Assembly: GCA_050952225.1 (NCBI GenBank)
Contig: JBMNKL010000001.1
Span: 248,001-312,000, forward strand
Source: JBMNKL01 sp050952225
GTDB lineage: Bacteria; Bacillota; Clostridia; Acetivibrionales; DTU013
Length of the DNA: 64,000 bases
Reading direction: 5' to 3'
Both the position numbers and the translations under genes were made by a program. The notes below the pieces were generated by a model. It searched no databases and was not told where the DNA came from. It saw only the letters and a list, made by a program, of their open reading frames with translations. Shown here piece by piece: positions 23,932-34,400 of the stretch. Every line of letters begins with the position of its first letter. Within the stretch, counting starts at the first letter, position 1.

Positions 23932-24939
23932 TTAATTTTGCTTTTCGAAATCCTCTATGGAGATAATATCCACACCGGTATAGTAATGCCTGAGAATCTC
24001 TTCAAAAGTGCCGCCTTTTTTCGCAAGCGAATCTGCGCCCCACTGGCTCATCCCCACGCCATGCCCGTGGCCTGTCGTAGTAACCCTGACCAGGTCGTCC
24101 TCAATCTGCTCAACCGTGAAGCAGGCGGAACGCAAACCGAACAATTTTCGAAATTCGGTGCCTTTTATTACAATATTCCCGACTTTTATCATTTTAACCC
24201 TGCGGCCGACAGTCAGGCCCAGTATCTCAATGCTGTCCGAAGATATTGCGTCAATCTTCCTGTCGGGATAAGCTTCCTTAAGTTTTTCAGCTATTTCGTC
24301 CGTTTTAAGCATTACGCTCACAATGTAATCTTTTGATGCTTCTTCCCCCTCGCTTTCAACACTCCTCAAATAAGGCACATATGTACCTTGCCACACGTTT
24401 TCGGCATTCTCGGTCCTGCCCGGGCTGCTGGCATGAAACAGAGTATTGGCAACCGTCCCCTGGTACGTCACTATCATGCCCCTTGTCTCGTTAACCGCCC
24501 TTTCTATTTTGCCCCAATATCTCGGGGCGGATAATATTCCCCATTTTTTCATCGCATCTTTCTTGCTCACCCACGCCTGGCAATGGGTAGAATCGGTACA
24601 TATATCGGCATCGTCATGCATTCCCTGCTTTGACGCATAAACCCCGGACATGCGTCCGTATGCAAAAGTGCGTGCCGCGACCGCCTGCGCTTTTAAGGCT
24701 TCCAGGTCAAAACCGGCCGGCATTTCCGCAGCCACGACGCCTTTTATGTATTCCTCGAGGTCCATATCAACAGTCTCGCCCGTGGAAGCGACATATACAG
24801 TTATTTTATAGCTCTCTGCTTCCGTTGTTTTTTCGGGAGGCTCGGGCTCGGGTGCGGTTCCGCAGCCCTTTACGATGATAAGCGGAAGCAGGACAATGAC
24901 AACGACCATCACACCGGCATAGTATATAAGTTTTTTCAT
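23932..24939 (-). CDS. spoIID: Stage II sporulation protein D (lytic transglycosylase)
   Basis: A 335-residue protein with an N-terminal membrane anchor (LIYYAGVMVVVIVLLPLIIV). SpoIID is the membrane-anchored enzyme that, with SpoIIM/SpoIIP, degrades septal peptidoglycan for engulfment. The conserved catalytic glutamate segment AAEMPAGFDLEALKAQAVAA is present, as are CTDSTHCQAW, HASSPGRTENAENVW and GHGHGVGMSQWGADSLA. Directly downstream of murA and upstream of spoIIQ, as in other Firmicutes. Intact. Confidence 0.93.
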   Translation of the reverse strand: MKKLIYYAGVMVVVIVLLPLIIVKGCGTAPEPEPPEKTTEAESYKITVYVASTGETVDMDLEEYIKGVVAAEMPAGFDLEALKAQAVAARTFAYGRMSGVYASKQGMHDDADICTDSTHCQAWVSKKDAMKKWGILSAPRYWGKIERAVNETRGMIVTYQGTVANTLFHASSPGRTENAENVWQGTYVPYLRSVESEGEEASKDYIVSVMLKTDEIAEKLKEAYPDRKIDAISSDSIEILGLTVGRRVKMIKVGNIVIKGTEFRKLFGLRSACFTVEQIEDDLVRVTTTGHGHGVGMSQWGADSLAKKGGTFEEILRHYYTGVDIISIEDFEKQN

Positions 24940-24991
24940 CCGGACCCCCTGGATCAGCTTTCCTGAATTATCACGTTATATATATTCACAT

Positions 24992-25021
24992 AAAAAAAAA
25001 GTATGCAGCTTATCCGCATAC
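24992..25021 (-). terminator. Terminator after murA
   Basis: Minus-strand GTATGC-GGATAAGCT-GCATAC followed by nine T, about 110 bases after the murA stop; spoIID therefore needs its own promoter. Confidence 0.88.
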
Positions 25022-25129
25022 CCCGTCTCCTAGTCTTTTTCATATTTGTCAACGCGCCGGAAGTTCATTTGCCGTTTGTCAGGCAGATTCTTTCTATCCG
25101 CCGGGGACTTATTCATCTTCACCGGAGAC

Positions 25130-26392
25130 TTATTCGTCTTCAGCCCTGGAAATTTCAGCTCCCAGCCCTTTCAGCTTTTCATCCAGTTTCATGTAGCCCC
25201 TGTCGATATGTTCAATATCAAGTATTTCCGTTATGCCTTCCGCTATCAGCCCGGCAAGGATCAGGGCGGCCCCGGCCCGCAAATCGGTTGTCTTTACCTT
25301 TGCCCCCGTTAGCTTTTTGCAGCCTTCGATTATCGCACTCCGGCCTTCCACCTTGATATTTGCCCCCATCCTCTTCAGTTCGCATACATGCATGAACCTG
25401 TTTTCAAAAATAGTTTCGATAACCATGCTGGTGCCGCTTGCTATGCTCAGCAGCGAAGTCATTTGGGACTGCATGTCGGTCGGAAACCCGGGATACGGAT
25501 GGGTCTTGATATCAACGGCATTCAATTCTCCTCCTCGTACCCGTATGGATGTCAGTTCCTCCGAAACCTCCACCCCTGCCTCCCTGAGCTTTGCAGTAAC
25601 GGGCTTCAGGTGGTCCGTGACGACATTCTCCACCACGATATCACCGCCTGAAATAGCCGCCGCCACCATGTATGTCCCGGCCTCAATGCGGTCCGGTATG
25701 ATGGTATGGTTCGCTCCCTTTAATTCTTTAACCCCTGTTACCTTAATAGTGTCCGTTCCCGCGCCCTTGATGTCCGCGCCCATGGAAGTCAGGTACGTGG
25801 CCAGGTCTACTATTTCAGGCTCAATCGCGGCATTCTCGATAACCGTCAACCCGTCGGCAAGCGATGCCGCCATCATTATGTTTTCCGTCGCTCCCACGCT
25901 TGGGAAATCCAGGTATACCTTTCCTCCCTTGAGACGCCTGTTCCTCCTTGCTTCGACATAACCATGCCCCTGCGTGATACTCGCGCCCAATGCCATAAAT
26001 CCTTTTAAGTGCAGGTCAACAGGCCTTGACCCTATGGCGCATCCCCCCGGGAGCGATATCCGCACATACCCTGCCTTTGCCAGCAGCGGGCCGGCTACGA
26101 GAAAAGACGCCCGCAATTTATTCACCAGCTCGTATGGGGCAACCACTTCCGACAATGATCCACAGCTTATTTCCAGCCTGCCCTGGTTCTCGTGCATTAC
26201 AACGGTTGCGCCCAGCGATTTCACAAGGTCACACATTATTTTAACATCGTTAAGATATGGTATTTCATCGATAACACTTTTGCCGTCGGTAAGCAGCGAC
26301 GCAGCCAATATCGGCAGCGCGGAATTCTTCGCCCCGCTCACGCGGACCCTGCCCTTCAGGTTCCTGCTTTCTGACACTATCAGCCTGGACAA
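25130..26392 (-). CDS. murA: UDP-N-acetylglucosamine 1-carboxyvinyltransferase
   Basis: A 420-residue MurA/EPSP-synthase fold enzyme that transfers enolpyruvate from PEP to UDP-GlcNAc, the first committed step of peptidoglycan synthesis. The reactive Cys is retained in PGGCAIGSRPVDLHLKG, so fosfomycin sensitivity would be expected from general knowledge. NSALPILAASLL near the N-terminus, RIEAGTYMVAAA, PGFPTDMQSQ and TDLRAGAALILAGL are also conserved. It ends in an acidic tail. It follows ywmB and precedes spoIID. Confidence 0.95.
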   Translation of the reverse strand: MSRLIVSESRNLKGRVRVSGAKNSALPILAASLLTDGKSVIDEIPYLNDVKIMCDLVKSLGATVVMHENQGRLEISCGSLSEVVAPYELVNKLRASFLVAGPLLAKAGYVRISLPGGCAIGSRPVDLHLKGFMALGASITQGHGYVEARRNRRLKGGKVYLDFPSVGATENIMMAASLADGLTVIENAAIEPEIVDLATYLTSMGADIKGAGTDTIKVTGVKELKGANHTIIPDRIEAGTYMVAAAISGGDIVVENVVTDHLKPVTAKLREAGVEVSEELTSIRVRGGELNAVDIKTHPYPGFPTDMQSQMTSLLSIASGTSMVIETIFENRFMHVCELKRMGANIKVEGRSAIIEGCKKLTGAKVKTTDLRAGAALILAGLIAEGITEILDIEHIDRGYMKLDEKLKGLGAEISRAEDE

Positions 26393-26431
26393 CTAACCTC
26401 TCCCCTTTGCCTCCTCATTTGCAATTTACAA

Positions 26432-27196
26432 TCAGTACTCCGTGACAATTACTGGCGTAGCCAGCCAAATGTAAGTCCTGCCCTCGTATGAATTGTACCT
26501 GGCCGCCATGTTCACGTTTACACGCTTGCCATTCACCAGCACCGCGCTTTTAATCGAGGGTGAAAACGCCGTTATGCTTACCAGTTCATTGCTTCTTGTA
26601 CCGTCGATTATATCCGCATGAATACTGCTAAGTGCCTTGCCGCACAATTCCTCTATTTCAGATTCCGATAGCTTCCCTTCCATGCTTCCGGTAACCGACA
26701 GGTTCACCTCGGGTTTTGCGCCAAGTTCTTCCGCCAGTCCCACAAGGCCGGCGACGGTACCTGAAGAAAACGGTTGCTGTGAAGTATCAACAAGGCTTAT
26801 CACCAGCCTGTATTTTCCCGCAGTATTTCCCTCTTTTTCCTTTAACGCGCCAATATGTATCCTGCAATCTTCATCGATTATGTAATCAGTTTCCGTGCCT
26901 TTGCAAAAATCGGTATCTATAACGGCAAATTCAGGTTCATTGACGGCAATATTTCCGCCGGCCTTTGCAATTACCCTCTTTATCAACCGCTGTCGTTCAA
27001 GCTCATCATCATACAAGCCTGCGTTTAGTTCACCGCATATAAAAACCTCGGAACTGACAATCCTTGCGCCGGTTTTGCCGAACGCCTCCAGGATGAGTGC
27101 CGTTGTTGCCGTTTCCGGTTGGTTTGGATGTATAATTTTAATGAAAATTGAGATAAATAAAACCAAAATAGAAACAATAAATATACACTTTTTCAA
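26432..27196 (-). CDS. ywmB: YwmB-family protein
   Basis: A 254-residue protein with an N-terminal membrane helix (FIVSILVLFISIFIKII) and the YwmB (TATA-box-binding-like) fold: repeated alpha/beta segments around SEVFICGELN, YRLVISLVD, SVTGSMEGKLSESEIEEL and SITAFSPSIKSAVLVNGKRV. Function unknown; in Bacillus ywmB also sits before murAA-spoIID. Start TTG at 27194-27196, with AAGGGGG 8 bases upstream; that Shine-Dalgarno is inside a strong inverted repeat (27202-27288), which may control translation of the operon's first gene. Confidence 0.8.
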   Translation of the reverse strand: MKKCIFIVSILVLFISIFIKIIHPNQPETATTALILEAFGKTGARIVSSEVFICGELNAGLYDDELERQRLIKRVIAKAGGNIAVNEPEFAVIDTDFCKGTETDYIIDEDCRIHIGALKEKEGNTAGKYRLVISLVDTSQQPFSSGTVAGLVGLAEELGAKPEVNLSVTGSMEGKLSESEIEELCGKALSSIHADIIDGTRSNELVSITAFSPSIKSAVLVNGKRVNVNMAARYNSYEGRTYIWLATPVIVTEY

Positions 27197-27201
27197 CGGA
27201 C

Positions 27202-27288
27202 ATGCCCCCTTATGCCCTGCAAGCTTGTTTACCGTAATGAGTTGCAGGATAATCTTGATTTTAATTATTGCCTCATTAAAGGGGGCAT
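27202..27288 (-). promoter_or_regulatory. Nested inverted repeat over the ywmB ribosome binding site
   Basis: In the ywmB leader RNA, ATGCCCCCTT (27288-27279) can pair perfectly with AAGGGGGCAT (27211-27202), which contains the Shine-Dalgarno. Inside, CCTGCAA and TTGCAGG also pair (27248-27242 with 27222-27216). Ten plus seven perfect pairs over an 87-base leader suggest a folded RNA that hides the ribosome binding site. Confidence 0.5.
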
Positions 27289-27352
27289 ATACATGAAAAT
27301 ATTCTATAAACGGCTTATTTGCTGGATAATAAGCTTGTTTTTATTTAAATTT

Positions 27353-30300
27353 TTAAAGTTCACCTACATATCGAAGCAGTTTTTCAAGCAGCACCATTGC
27401 CTCAGCGCGCGTCACGATATCTTTCGGCCCCAGCGTATCGGAAAACCTGCTTGTAATGACGCCGGTTTCCAGCGCGAACCGGATTTTTGGCAACAGCCTG
27501 GGGTCGGCCTGCCTGATGTCTTTATATATATAAGTTTCATCGCCCGACGCTTTCGCGCTTTGCGAAGTTTTCAGCTCATAGACTCTCATAGCCATGGCTA
27601 TGAGCTTTTCCCTGGTACAGCCCTGGTTCGGCGCTCCGCTGTCCGCAGCAGGGACGATACCCGCCTTTACGGCAAGTGTCATGTAGTTGCTGCCGTAATC
27701 AACATCAAGCATATCGAGCATAAATTTCGCGCAGTCGCCGACAGTGAGGTTTTTTGCAGGTTCAAACCTCCTGCCTGTTATTGATTTCAGCTTATGCACG
27801 GATGCCACGTTGGCAATTGAGTTTCTCGCATAGCTTCCGGATATGTCGTCGTAAAAATCCTTGCCCTGATCCGCTATTGCCAGCCGTCCCGGAACAAGCG
27901 TCTCAAACGCGAGCGTGCCCAGCCCGCGGTCAGGATCAAAGCTTCCCGAGGAAGCGGCTTTTATCCATTCGGCGGAACCATCGGGCAGCACATACCCAAA
28001 CGTGGTGCCGGGCTTGTACCATGCAGCGGTAGTGTATTCATATATTATCTTCAATGGTTTATTAAGCTTCTCCACAGTGCTGACGATGCCGTCCGACAGG
28101 CCGATTTCCAGCTTTGAAACCGGGGTTCTGAAAGTAAGGTTCCTCGTGTTGATGTTTTCCGTGTTGCTGTCAAGAACTATCCCGAAGATATAGTCGGCAT
28201 CCCCGGCGGCAGACCGGTAAACCCCGCTGGCATCCGGCATGACACCCGGCCTGATGACAATCATGTTTCTCTTCGTCTTCAGAATCAGGTTCTCGCCCAG
28301 CATACCGAGGGCCTTAAATACCTTGTCGGATATAATGACAGATATTTTTTTCGTACCGTCAGGCATGGTCCTGAGGTCGATAACATAATCCAGCACATTA
28401 TCCGTCCGGACATATTGTATGAAGCGGTCCGCATTGACGCCGACAATCCTGACGGTCCATACCCCGTCCACCGATACCGGGTCTTTCTGTACAAAGTCGC
28501 CTCTTATAATGTCCTCGGTATCTTCGCCGGAATCATATTCGTCGGTGCTGCGGGGCGTTCTCACCACTATGCTCTGCGTAGGTACAGACGCCAGTTTTTT
28601 AACCGGGTCGTACGCATAAAGCCTGGCAAAGTACCTGAAATTCGACCTGAGGTTTTCCACGGTAAATTCGGACGCGCCTTTTATCTCGTACCTGGTGCTT
28701 TCATGGTAATCCGCCGCGTCGTCTATCTCAAGTATGTAATCCAGGCCTTCCTCGGCAATCCACTCAAAAGTTATGCTGTTCTTCACACCGTCACCTTCCG
28801 TCCTCTTAACACCGAACCCTTTCGGTGTATCGGGAGGAATATCTTTAGTGGTTTTTACAAGAAAAGAATCGCTGAAATCGGAGCTCTTCACCTCTCCTGA
28901 CTCACTTGTCGCTTCAGCCCGTATCCAGAAATAATAAACCGTGTCGGGAGTGAGCCCGGTTACCCTGTAATACGTGGTAAATTCCAAATCCTCCGGCGTA
29001 ATTATTGCTCTGCCCGTCGCTTTCGCACGGTCGTCTTCCGTTCCGTATTCCAGGTAATACACGTACCGGTTGTTGAAATTCCACCCCAGGTCAATATATA
29101 CATCTCCCGCATGGCTGTAGTTAAATACCGGCACCGTTGGCTTTTCGACAATATCGGGAAGCTCGGGCAGCGTCGTGACAATTATGGGGTCCGAAGGCCC
29201 GGAAATAAGGCCGACACTGCGCCTTGCCGCCCTGACCCATATAACGTACGTAGTGTTTGGCGCCAGGTCATCAACGGTAATGTTGATATTGTGCTTTTTA
29301 CCGTCAGGTATAGCCCCCGGCGCATATATATCCTCTTCGGGGTCGTTGGGAGTTACAGGTATATTAACCACCTTGTCCGTCGGCAATGTCTCAATGGTAC
29401 TATAATCAAAGCCCGGAGTATATATAGCTATACCCACGTCAAGGGTAACCCCTTCGTCATATTCAACCTTTCGGAATTGCAGCGGGTCTGCAGTGCCATT
29501 TTCTATCGCATCCACAAGGTTCTCTACCGGCGGGTCCAGCTCAAGTCCTGCTTCATTTATCTGTTCCGGGGTCCTGTAGACCCAGCAGGCTCTCCCCCCG
29601 GAAAGAGGCGGCATATACTGCTCGTACCATTTGTTCTTAAGCGTTATGACTGCCGAGGTGTTGGTAACCATATCCTTTCCCTGGCTGTCCCTTTTCAGCT
29701 CAAGGGGCGGCCTGCCCGGCACGATGGGCTGGTCAATCGGCCCTAGCGTAGGAGTTATGATGATTTTCATTGCAGCGTCCGACTGCAATGTAATATATCT
29801 GAGCTCGCCGTCCTCAAATTCGACATAACTCTTTTTAGCGACGATTTTAAAGTAATAAGTCGAGTTGGGCACAAGATCATTTAAGTAAAACTTATAGCCG
29901 AGGAGTTTCGTGCCGCTCATTACCTTGTTGCTCTCGCCCATTTTAATGTCAGACGCAATCATTGTCCCGGGCGGAGGATCATCCAGCGTGTTGGGGTCGC
30001 TTATAAGCCACATGTCGTACATTGTTTCTTCATCAACGCTTCCGTCTCCCTTTAAGGGCGCTTTCCACAATATGACCGCCCTGTCGGGCTTCAGTTCTTC
30101 TTCGTAAGAAATAATCGTAACACCGGCATTTGAAAATTCGGACACCAGTTCAGGGACAGGAGGTGTTGACGGCACTTCGGATTCCCTGACATAAATGCGC
30201 TGTGACTGTATTCTTATACCCGGGTACAGGTCCTGGCCGTCACGCGTTACAGTGGCTTTTATAACATAGTAATAATTTTCTTCACCCGGTCCGAGCACCA

Positions 30301-31354
30301 GGAAAAACACCGTGTCCGATACAGTGGCTATGTATTCCTCAATGCTTCCTCCTGCGCCCGTACCCCTGTATATCTGGTAGGAAACCTTGACATTGCCGCC
30401 GATACCGGTTACCACGGGGCTCCATTCCAGTTTCCAGACCGTCCCTTCATCCGTAACGGACATTTTTGTCGTCTTTGCAAGGATATAACTGCTGACGACA
30501 ACAACACGGCTTTCCGGAGACCTCTTGAGCTCGGTGTCGGTAGTATCGGGGACTATTTTTATATGGTACACCCTTCCCGGGTCCCTGACCGTATGGATAT
30601 ACTCCAGCTTGCCCGCCGCTTCGTTTACCTTGACAGGGCCGTCCTGTCCGATTTGCTCCTGTCCTATATATATCGGGGGACTGTTCGCAAAAGACTCGTT
30701 TTCTGAAATATACAGCTTGTAGTCCATTCTTTTCCCGGAATACCACACATCGTCCCACTCTATTTTTATCTGGTTGGGGCCATACGGATAGGCGTTGATG
30801 GCAATATCCGTCAGGAACCTTACGGTATTCGACGGGTTCGACTCGCTGCTGGTATATACGACGGAATCCTGTGTATACCTGTAGTACGCCCTTGAATAAG
30901 CGTAGTAAACCGTTCCCGAATTAAGGTCCCGTAACCTGATTTCGTTGTCTCCATCGGTTTTGGCGGGAACATTCCCTTCTTTCAGGAACACGGGCCTGCT
31001 CGGCCTGTATGGCTTGTTGACCTCCTGGAGGTAATAATTCAGGTATATGTCCGCTCCGGATACGCCATGCGGTGTATCCAGTTTATCGCACTTCAAATCT
31101 GCATAATACTTGTCAAACTCGTTGTAGCCTATCGGGGGTTCCACCCGCGGCGGGGTATCATGTATCGCCTCCACCCTCAATCTCTCCGGCGCCGGTTGCG
31201 GAACGGTGTCCGCTGAAACAGGCATTATCAAACCCTGCAGGAACAGCAGCACCGTTGCCAGCAGAATGGATGCCACCCTTCTGCCTGCTTTTCCGCCTGG
31301 TTTTTTAATAGTTTTGCTTACGGTTCTCCCACCGTTTTTTTTGCCTGGTATCAT
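27353..31354 (-). CDS. Large exported Fn3-repeat protein with C-terminal SLH region
   Basis: A 1,333-residue protein: signal peptide (ILLATVLLFLQGLIMPVSA), then tandem fibronectin type III domains recognised by repeats of LTPDTVYYFWIRAEA, LAPNTTYVIWVRAAR and LVPNSTYYFKIVAK. Next is a beta-rich region with no family I recognise, and a C-terminal SLH-like segment (KSITGRRFEPAKNLTVGDCA, FSDTLGPKDIVTRAEAMVLL). SLH domains bind pyruvylated wall polymers, so it should be surface-attached. ATG follows GGGGGAGTAATA. Paralogous in layout to the next gene upstream and probably co-transcribed with it. Role (adhesion, scaffold) unknown. Confidence 0.85.
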   Translation of the reverse strand: MIPGKKNGGRTVSKTIKKPGGKAGRRVASILLATVLLFLQGLIMPVSADTVPQPAPERLRVEAIHDTPPRVEPPIGYNEFDKYYADLKCDKLDTPHGVSGADIYLNYYLQEVNKPYRPSRPVFLKEGNVPAKTDGDNEIRLRDLNSGTVYYAYSRAYYRYTQDSVVYTSSESNPSNTVRFLTDIAINAYPYGPNQIKIEWDDVWYSGKRMDYKLYISENESFANSPPIYIGQEQIGQDGPVKVNEAAGKLEYIHTVRDPGRVYHIKIVPDTTDTELKRSPESRVVVVSSYILAKTTKMSVTDEGTVWKLEWSPVVTGIGGNVKVSYQIYRGTGAGGSIEEYIATVSDTVFFLVLGPGEENYYYVIKATVTRDGQDLYPGIRIQSQRIYVRESEVPSTPPVPELVSEFSNAGVTIISYEEELKPDRAVILWKAPLKGDGSVDEETMYDMWLISDPNTLDDPPPGTMIASDIKMGESNKVMSGTKLLGYKFYLNDLVPNSTYYFKIVAKKSYVEFEDGELRYITLQSDAAMKIIITPTLGPIDQPIVPGRPPLELKRDSQGKDMVTNTSAVITLKNKWYEQYMPPLSGGRACWVYRTPEQINEAGLELDPPVENLVDAIENGTADPLQFRKVEYDEGVTLDVGIAIYTPGFDYSTIETLPTDKVVNIPVTPNDPEEDIYAPGAIPDGKKHNINITVDDLAPNTTYVIWVRAARRSVGLISGPSDPIIVTTLPELPDIVEKPTVPVFNYSHAGDVYIDLGWNFNNRYVYYLEYGTEDDRAKATGRAIITPEDLEFTTYYRVTGLTPDTVYYFWIRAEATSESGEVKSSDFSDSFLVKTTKDIPPDTPKGFGVKRTEGDGVKNSITFEWIAEEGLDYILEIDDAADYHESTRYEIKGASEFTVENLRSNFRYFARLYAYDPVKKLASVPTQSIVVRTPRSTDEYDSGEDTEDIIRGDFVQKDPVSVDGVWTVRIVGVNADRFIQYVRTDNVLDYVIDLRTMPDGTKKISVIISDKVFKALGMLGENLILKTKRNMIVIRPGVMPDASGVYRSAAGDADYIFGIVLDSNTENINTRNLTFRTPVSKLEIGLSDGIVSTVEKLNKPLKIIYEYTTAAWYKPGTTFGYVLPDGSAEWIKAASSGSFDPDRGLGTLAFETLVPGRLAIADQGKDFYDDISGSYARNSIANVASVHKLKSITGRRFEPAKNLTVGDCAKFMLDMLDVDYGSNYMTLAVKAGIVPAADSGAPNQGCTREKLIAMAMRVYELKTSQSAKASGDETYIYKDIRQADPRLLPKIRFALETGVITSRFSDTLGPKDIVTRAEAMVLLEKLLRYVGEL

Positions 31355-31422
31355 TATTACTCCCCCGTCTTTGGTATATCTTTCCTCAAGCCGGGCGCTA
31401 TTGAAGCACTTCCGGAACTCTC

Positions 31423-34400
31423 TTAATCAATATCTCCCGTCAGTCTCAGCATTTTTACAAAGGCCGCCACGACCTCCGCCCGCGTCATCTGCTCCCCGGG
31501 ACGGAACCTGCCGTTGCCGTCAAGCTCCATAACTTTCATGTCAACGATCATGACCACCGGCTGGAAATAATCATCCCCGATAGCATTTTCGTCGGCAATC
31601 ATTATCCTGCCGCCAGGTTTCAGCCTGTCCATGGCGGCGCCTTTCTTGACGGAAAACAATTTCAGCAGCACCTTGGCCGTCTCCTGCCGCTTAATGTTTT
31701 TTGCAAGCGAATTGGGGTGAATAATGCCGGAAAGCCCCAGCTTCACATTTTTCTGCCGGATATCCAGCCCGGCGTTTTCCGCCGTTTTACCTGTCACTTT
31801 TTCGTAAAGCAACACTACCTCCCTGCAGGTTGCCTTGTTGTCGGGCATAAAGTTATCGCGTATGCCTGGGAAAACATCGCTGAGGTCGTACCTTGACGCA
31901 ATAGCTTCAATATAATCCCTGGCCCAGTGCACCTGTGACACGCCGCCGATAACGGTCTGCGCAGCCATAATGACAAACTTGCCTGTCTTTACCAGGTTGA
32001 AACGCACCATCGAGCCTTCCTGTAAAGTACCGGCAGATATTTTTTGCCAGCTCCTGGAACCGTCATACAGCACGTATGGGATTTTCACCCCCCTGGCCGC
32101 GCCAACCGCCATTCCTGCCAGCACAGGCGCTCCGGGTTCTTCAATTCTCTCTACGGCGTTATCTATTTTTGCATCCTGCAAAGTATCGTCAATGTACAAT
32201 GACAGTTCTTTCTCTATCATGTCCACAATATTTTGCGCATACTTCTCAATCGTGGCGGTTGAACCGGGCCCGCTTCCTACATATGCATTCAGCAGTAAAT
32301 TGAGCTTTTCGCTTACCTGTCCGGTATCTTCATCGTAAAGCCAGTCATGATACATTTTTGCCATGGCTTCATCGGTCATGGACAGGCCGAAGGCGATAAT
32401 GTCCAGCTCACAGATACCGGTAATTTTCAGGTGCTCCTGCGGAAGCGGGATTGATGATGAAACCGAACGCAAAATATCAACCTTGACGTAAATATCCTTT
32501 ACTTCCTCTCTCGCCAGGATCTCTTTCAGAGGCCCGTTTGCCGACGCATCCAGCGTTGCCGGCCTTAATACCAGTTCCATGCCCTCGGTCCTTATGACAA
32601 GATTCTTTCTGAAAGCATTCATGGTTTTGATGACAGTAATGGGCACGTATATGACATCCGATGCCACATTGATTGAAAGCGGCGTCAGGTCCACGGTAAA
32701 CGAGTCCCCCGGTGAATTCCTCATTGCATCGGCAACTCTCATACCCTTGAGCAATATGGTAGTAGCGCGGCTTCTTCCTATTGCGACTCTCCAATAATAA
32801 CGCTTTTCCAGCATTTCTATTTTGTCAAGGAATATGGCTTTTTCCCGCTCTTCGCGATCAATGTTGTCGTAATCCTCCTGGCTGAACTCGGTGCGGATGT
32901 TAACCGGGCCTATGTACTTGGAATAGGCGATTATATTGGTATCTACCGCATCAATTTTTACCGACCTTACTTTAATAAAATATTTAACATTGGATTTAAG
33001 CGGCTGTCTGGTCACAATGCCGCCCTGTATTACGACATTTGCGCTCTTTATCTTTGCATAATAGCATACTTTGTCGTTATTTATCGTATACGCCGTTTCT
33101 TCCGTATAATATGGCAATACGGAGCCAGTCTTGTTAATATAATGCTCGAGGTCAGCCGCCGTGAGCACCGTATATTCCGAGCCGCCCTCTTCCATTATCG
33201 CGATTTCATAGCGGGCATATTCATCCAGCGGCTTTCCGATCCACTTAACCTCTATTTCATGGCACGCGTCTCTCGTTTTCACGGACCTTTTGTCATATAC
33301 TGTCGTATTGGCCCCTTTAATCACCTTTATATCATAATATGTGTTCAGCTTAAGTTCCCGCACCCTGCCGTAATAGGTCTTTCCGTCGGTATCCTTTATA
33401 ACTGTCGCCCTCGACCGGTCCATCAGCTTGTAATCCTTATCGGAAGGGCCTTTTACGTATATTTTATAATCCTCGGCCGTCAAGCCGGCTGTATCATCCG
33501 TCCAGTAGAAGCCCAGTTCCGCGCCCAGTACTGCCTCCAGCGAAAGAGGCGCCTCTATGAGGGCGGTCGTTACCGGGATGGAGACCCATACGCTTTCCGA
33601 TGCCGGCTCCAGCGGTTTCCTGTCGGCATCGACCCTCACTGCCCTGAGGCTGAAATAGTACAGCTTGTTGGGGAATACCCGCCGATCCACTGTATAGGTA
33701 CAAGTGCCCGTTACGCTGTCATACGTAAATTTCCCCGGGTGCGTCGAATCATCAGCAGGGTCAAGATATACAGCGCCGTTTTCGGTATTATCGCTTAACA
33801 GGTCATATTCCTGCAGGAAACTCAAGTACTCGGGATCGTTGGCGTAATCTTCCGTTTCGGCCGCAGGATTTACCTTTCGCGTAGTTTTAATCATCTGGTA
33901 AATAACATCATTCTCCCGGCGCTTCCACGAAAAAGTCACGCTATAGTCGGAAACAAGCGGCTCTCCGCTTTCTTCATCCACGGCAATTGCGAAGTCCGTG
34001 GGAGCAAGCGGTTTTCTCGCTTCGTCGTCCGGCGGGATTATGTCGAGCCGTACGGTCGTAACAGGCAATACCGTCGTATAGACGGATTCCTTTGAGCGTA
34101 CATCCGCCGGGTCGGTTCTGCTTTGAATAACCAGCCTTGTCCTTGCCTTTATATAATATACTGTATTCGGCAGCAGCTTATAGCCGAACACATTGACATT
34201 TTCCTGTTCCTCAAACCTGGATATGCGCGCCCTGACAGAAGTGCTTTGCGGATCCGCTGCGCCGGTGAAAACTACATCGCCGCCGGGATTTTCGGTTGTC
34301 CCTATAAGTTTAAAAGAGAGCGGGTCATTTCTTAAGCTCATCAGGATATCGTAGTAAATATGATAGCTGTAATTCCCAGGGTCATAATCGGTCACGTGCT

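Noticed and set aside
27212..27784. 190-codon plus-strand frame beginning in the ywmB leader
   Set aside because: Its 3' part is antisense to the Fn3/SLH protein and shows no protein-like motifs; the 5' part lies in the inverted repeat.
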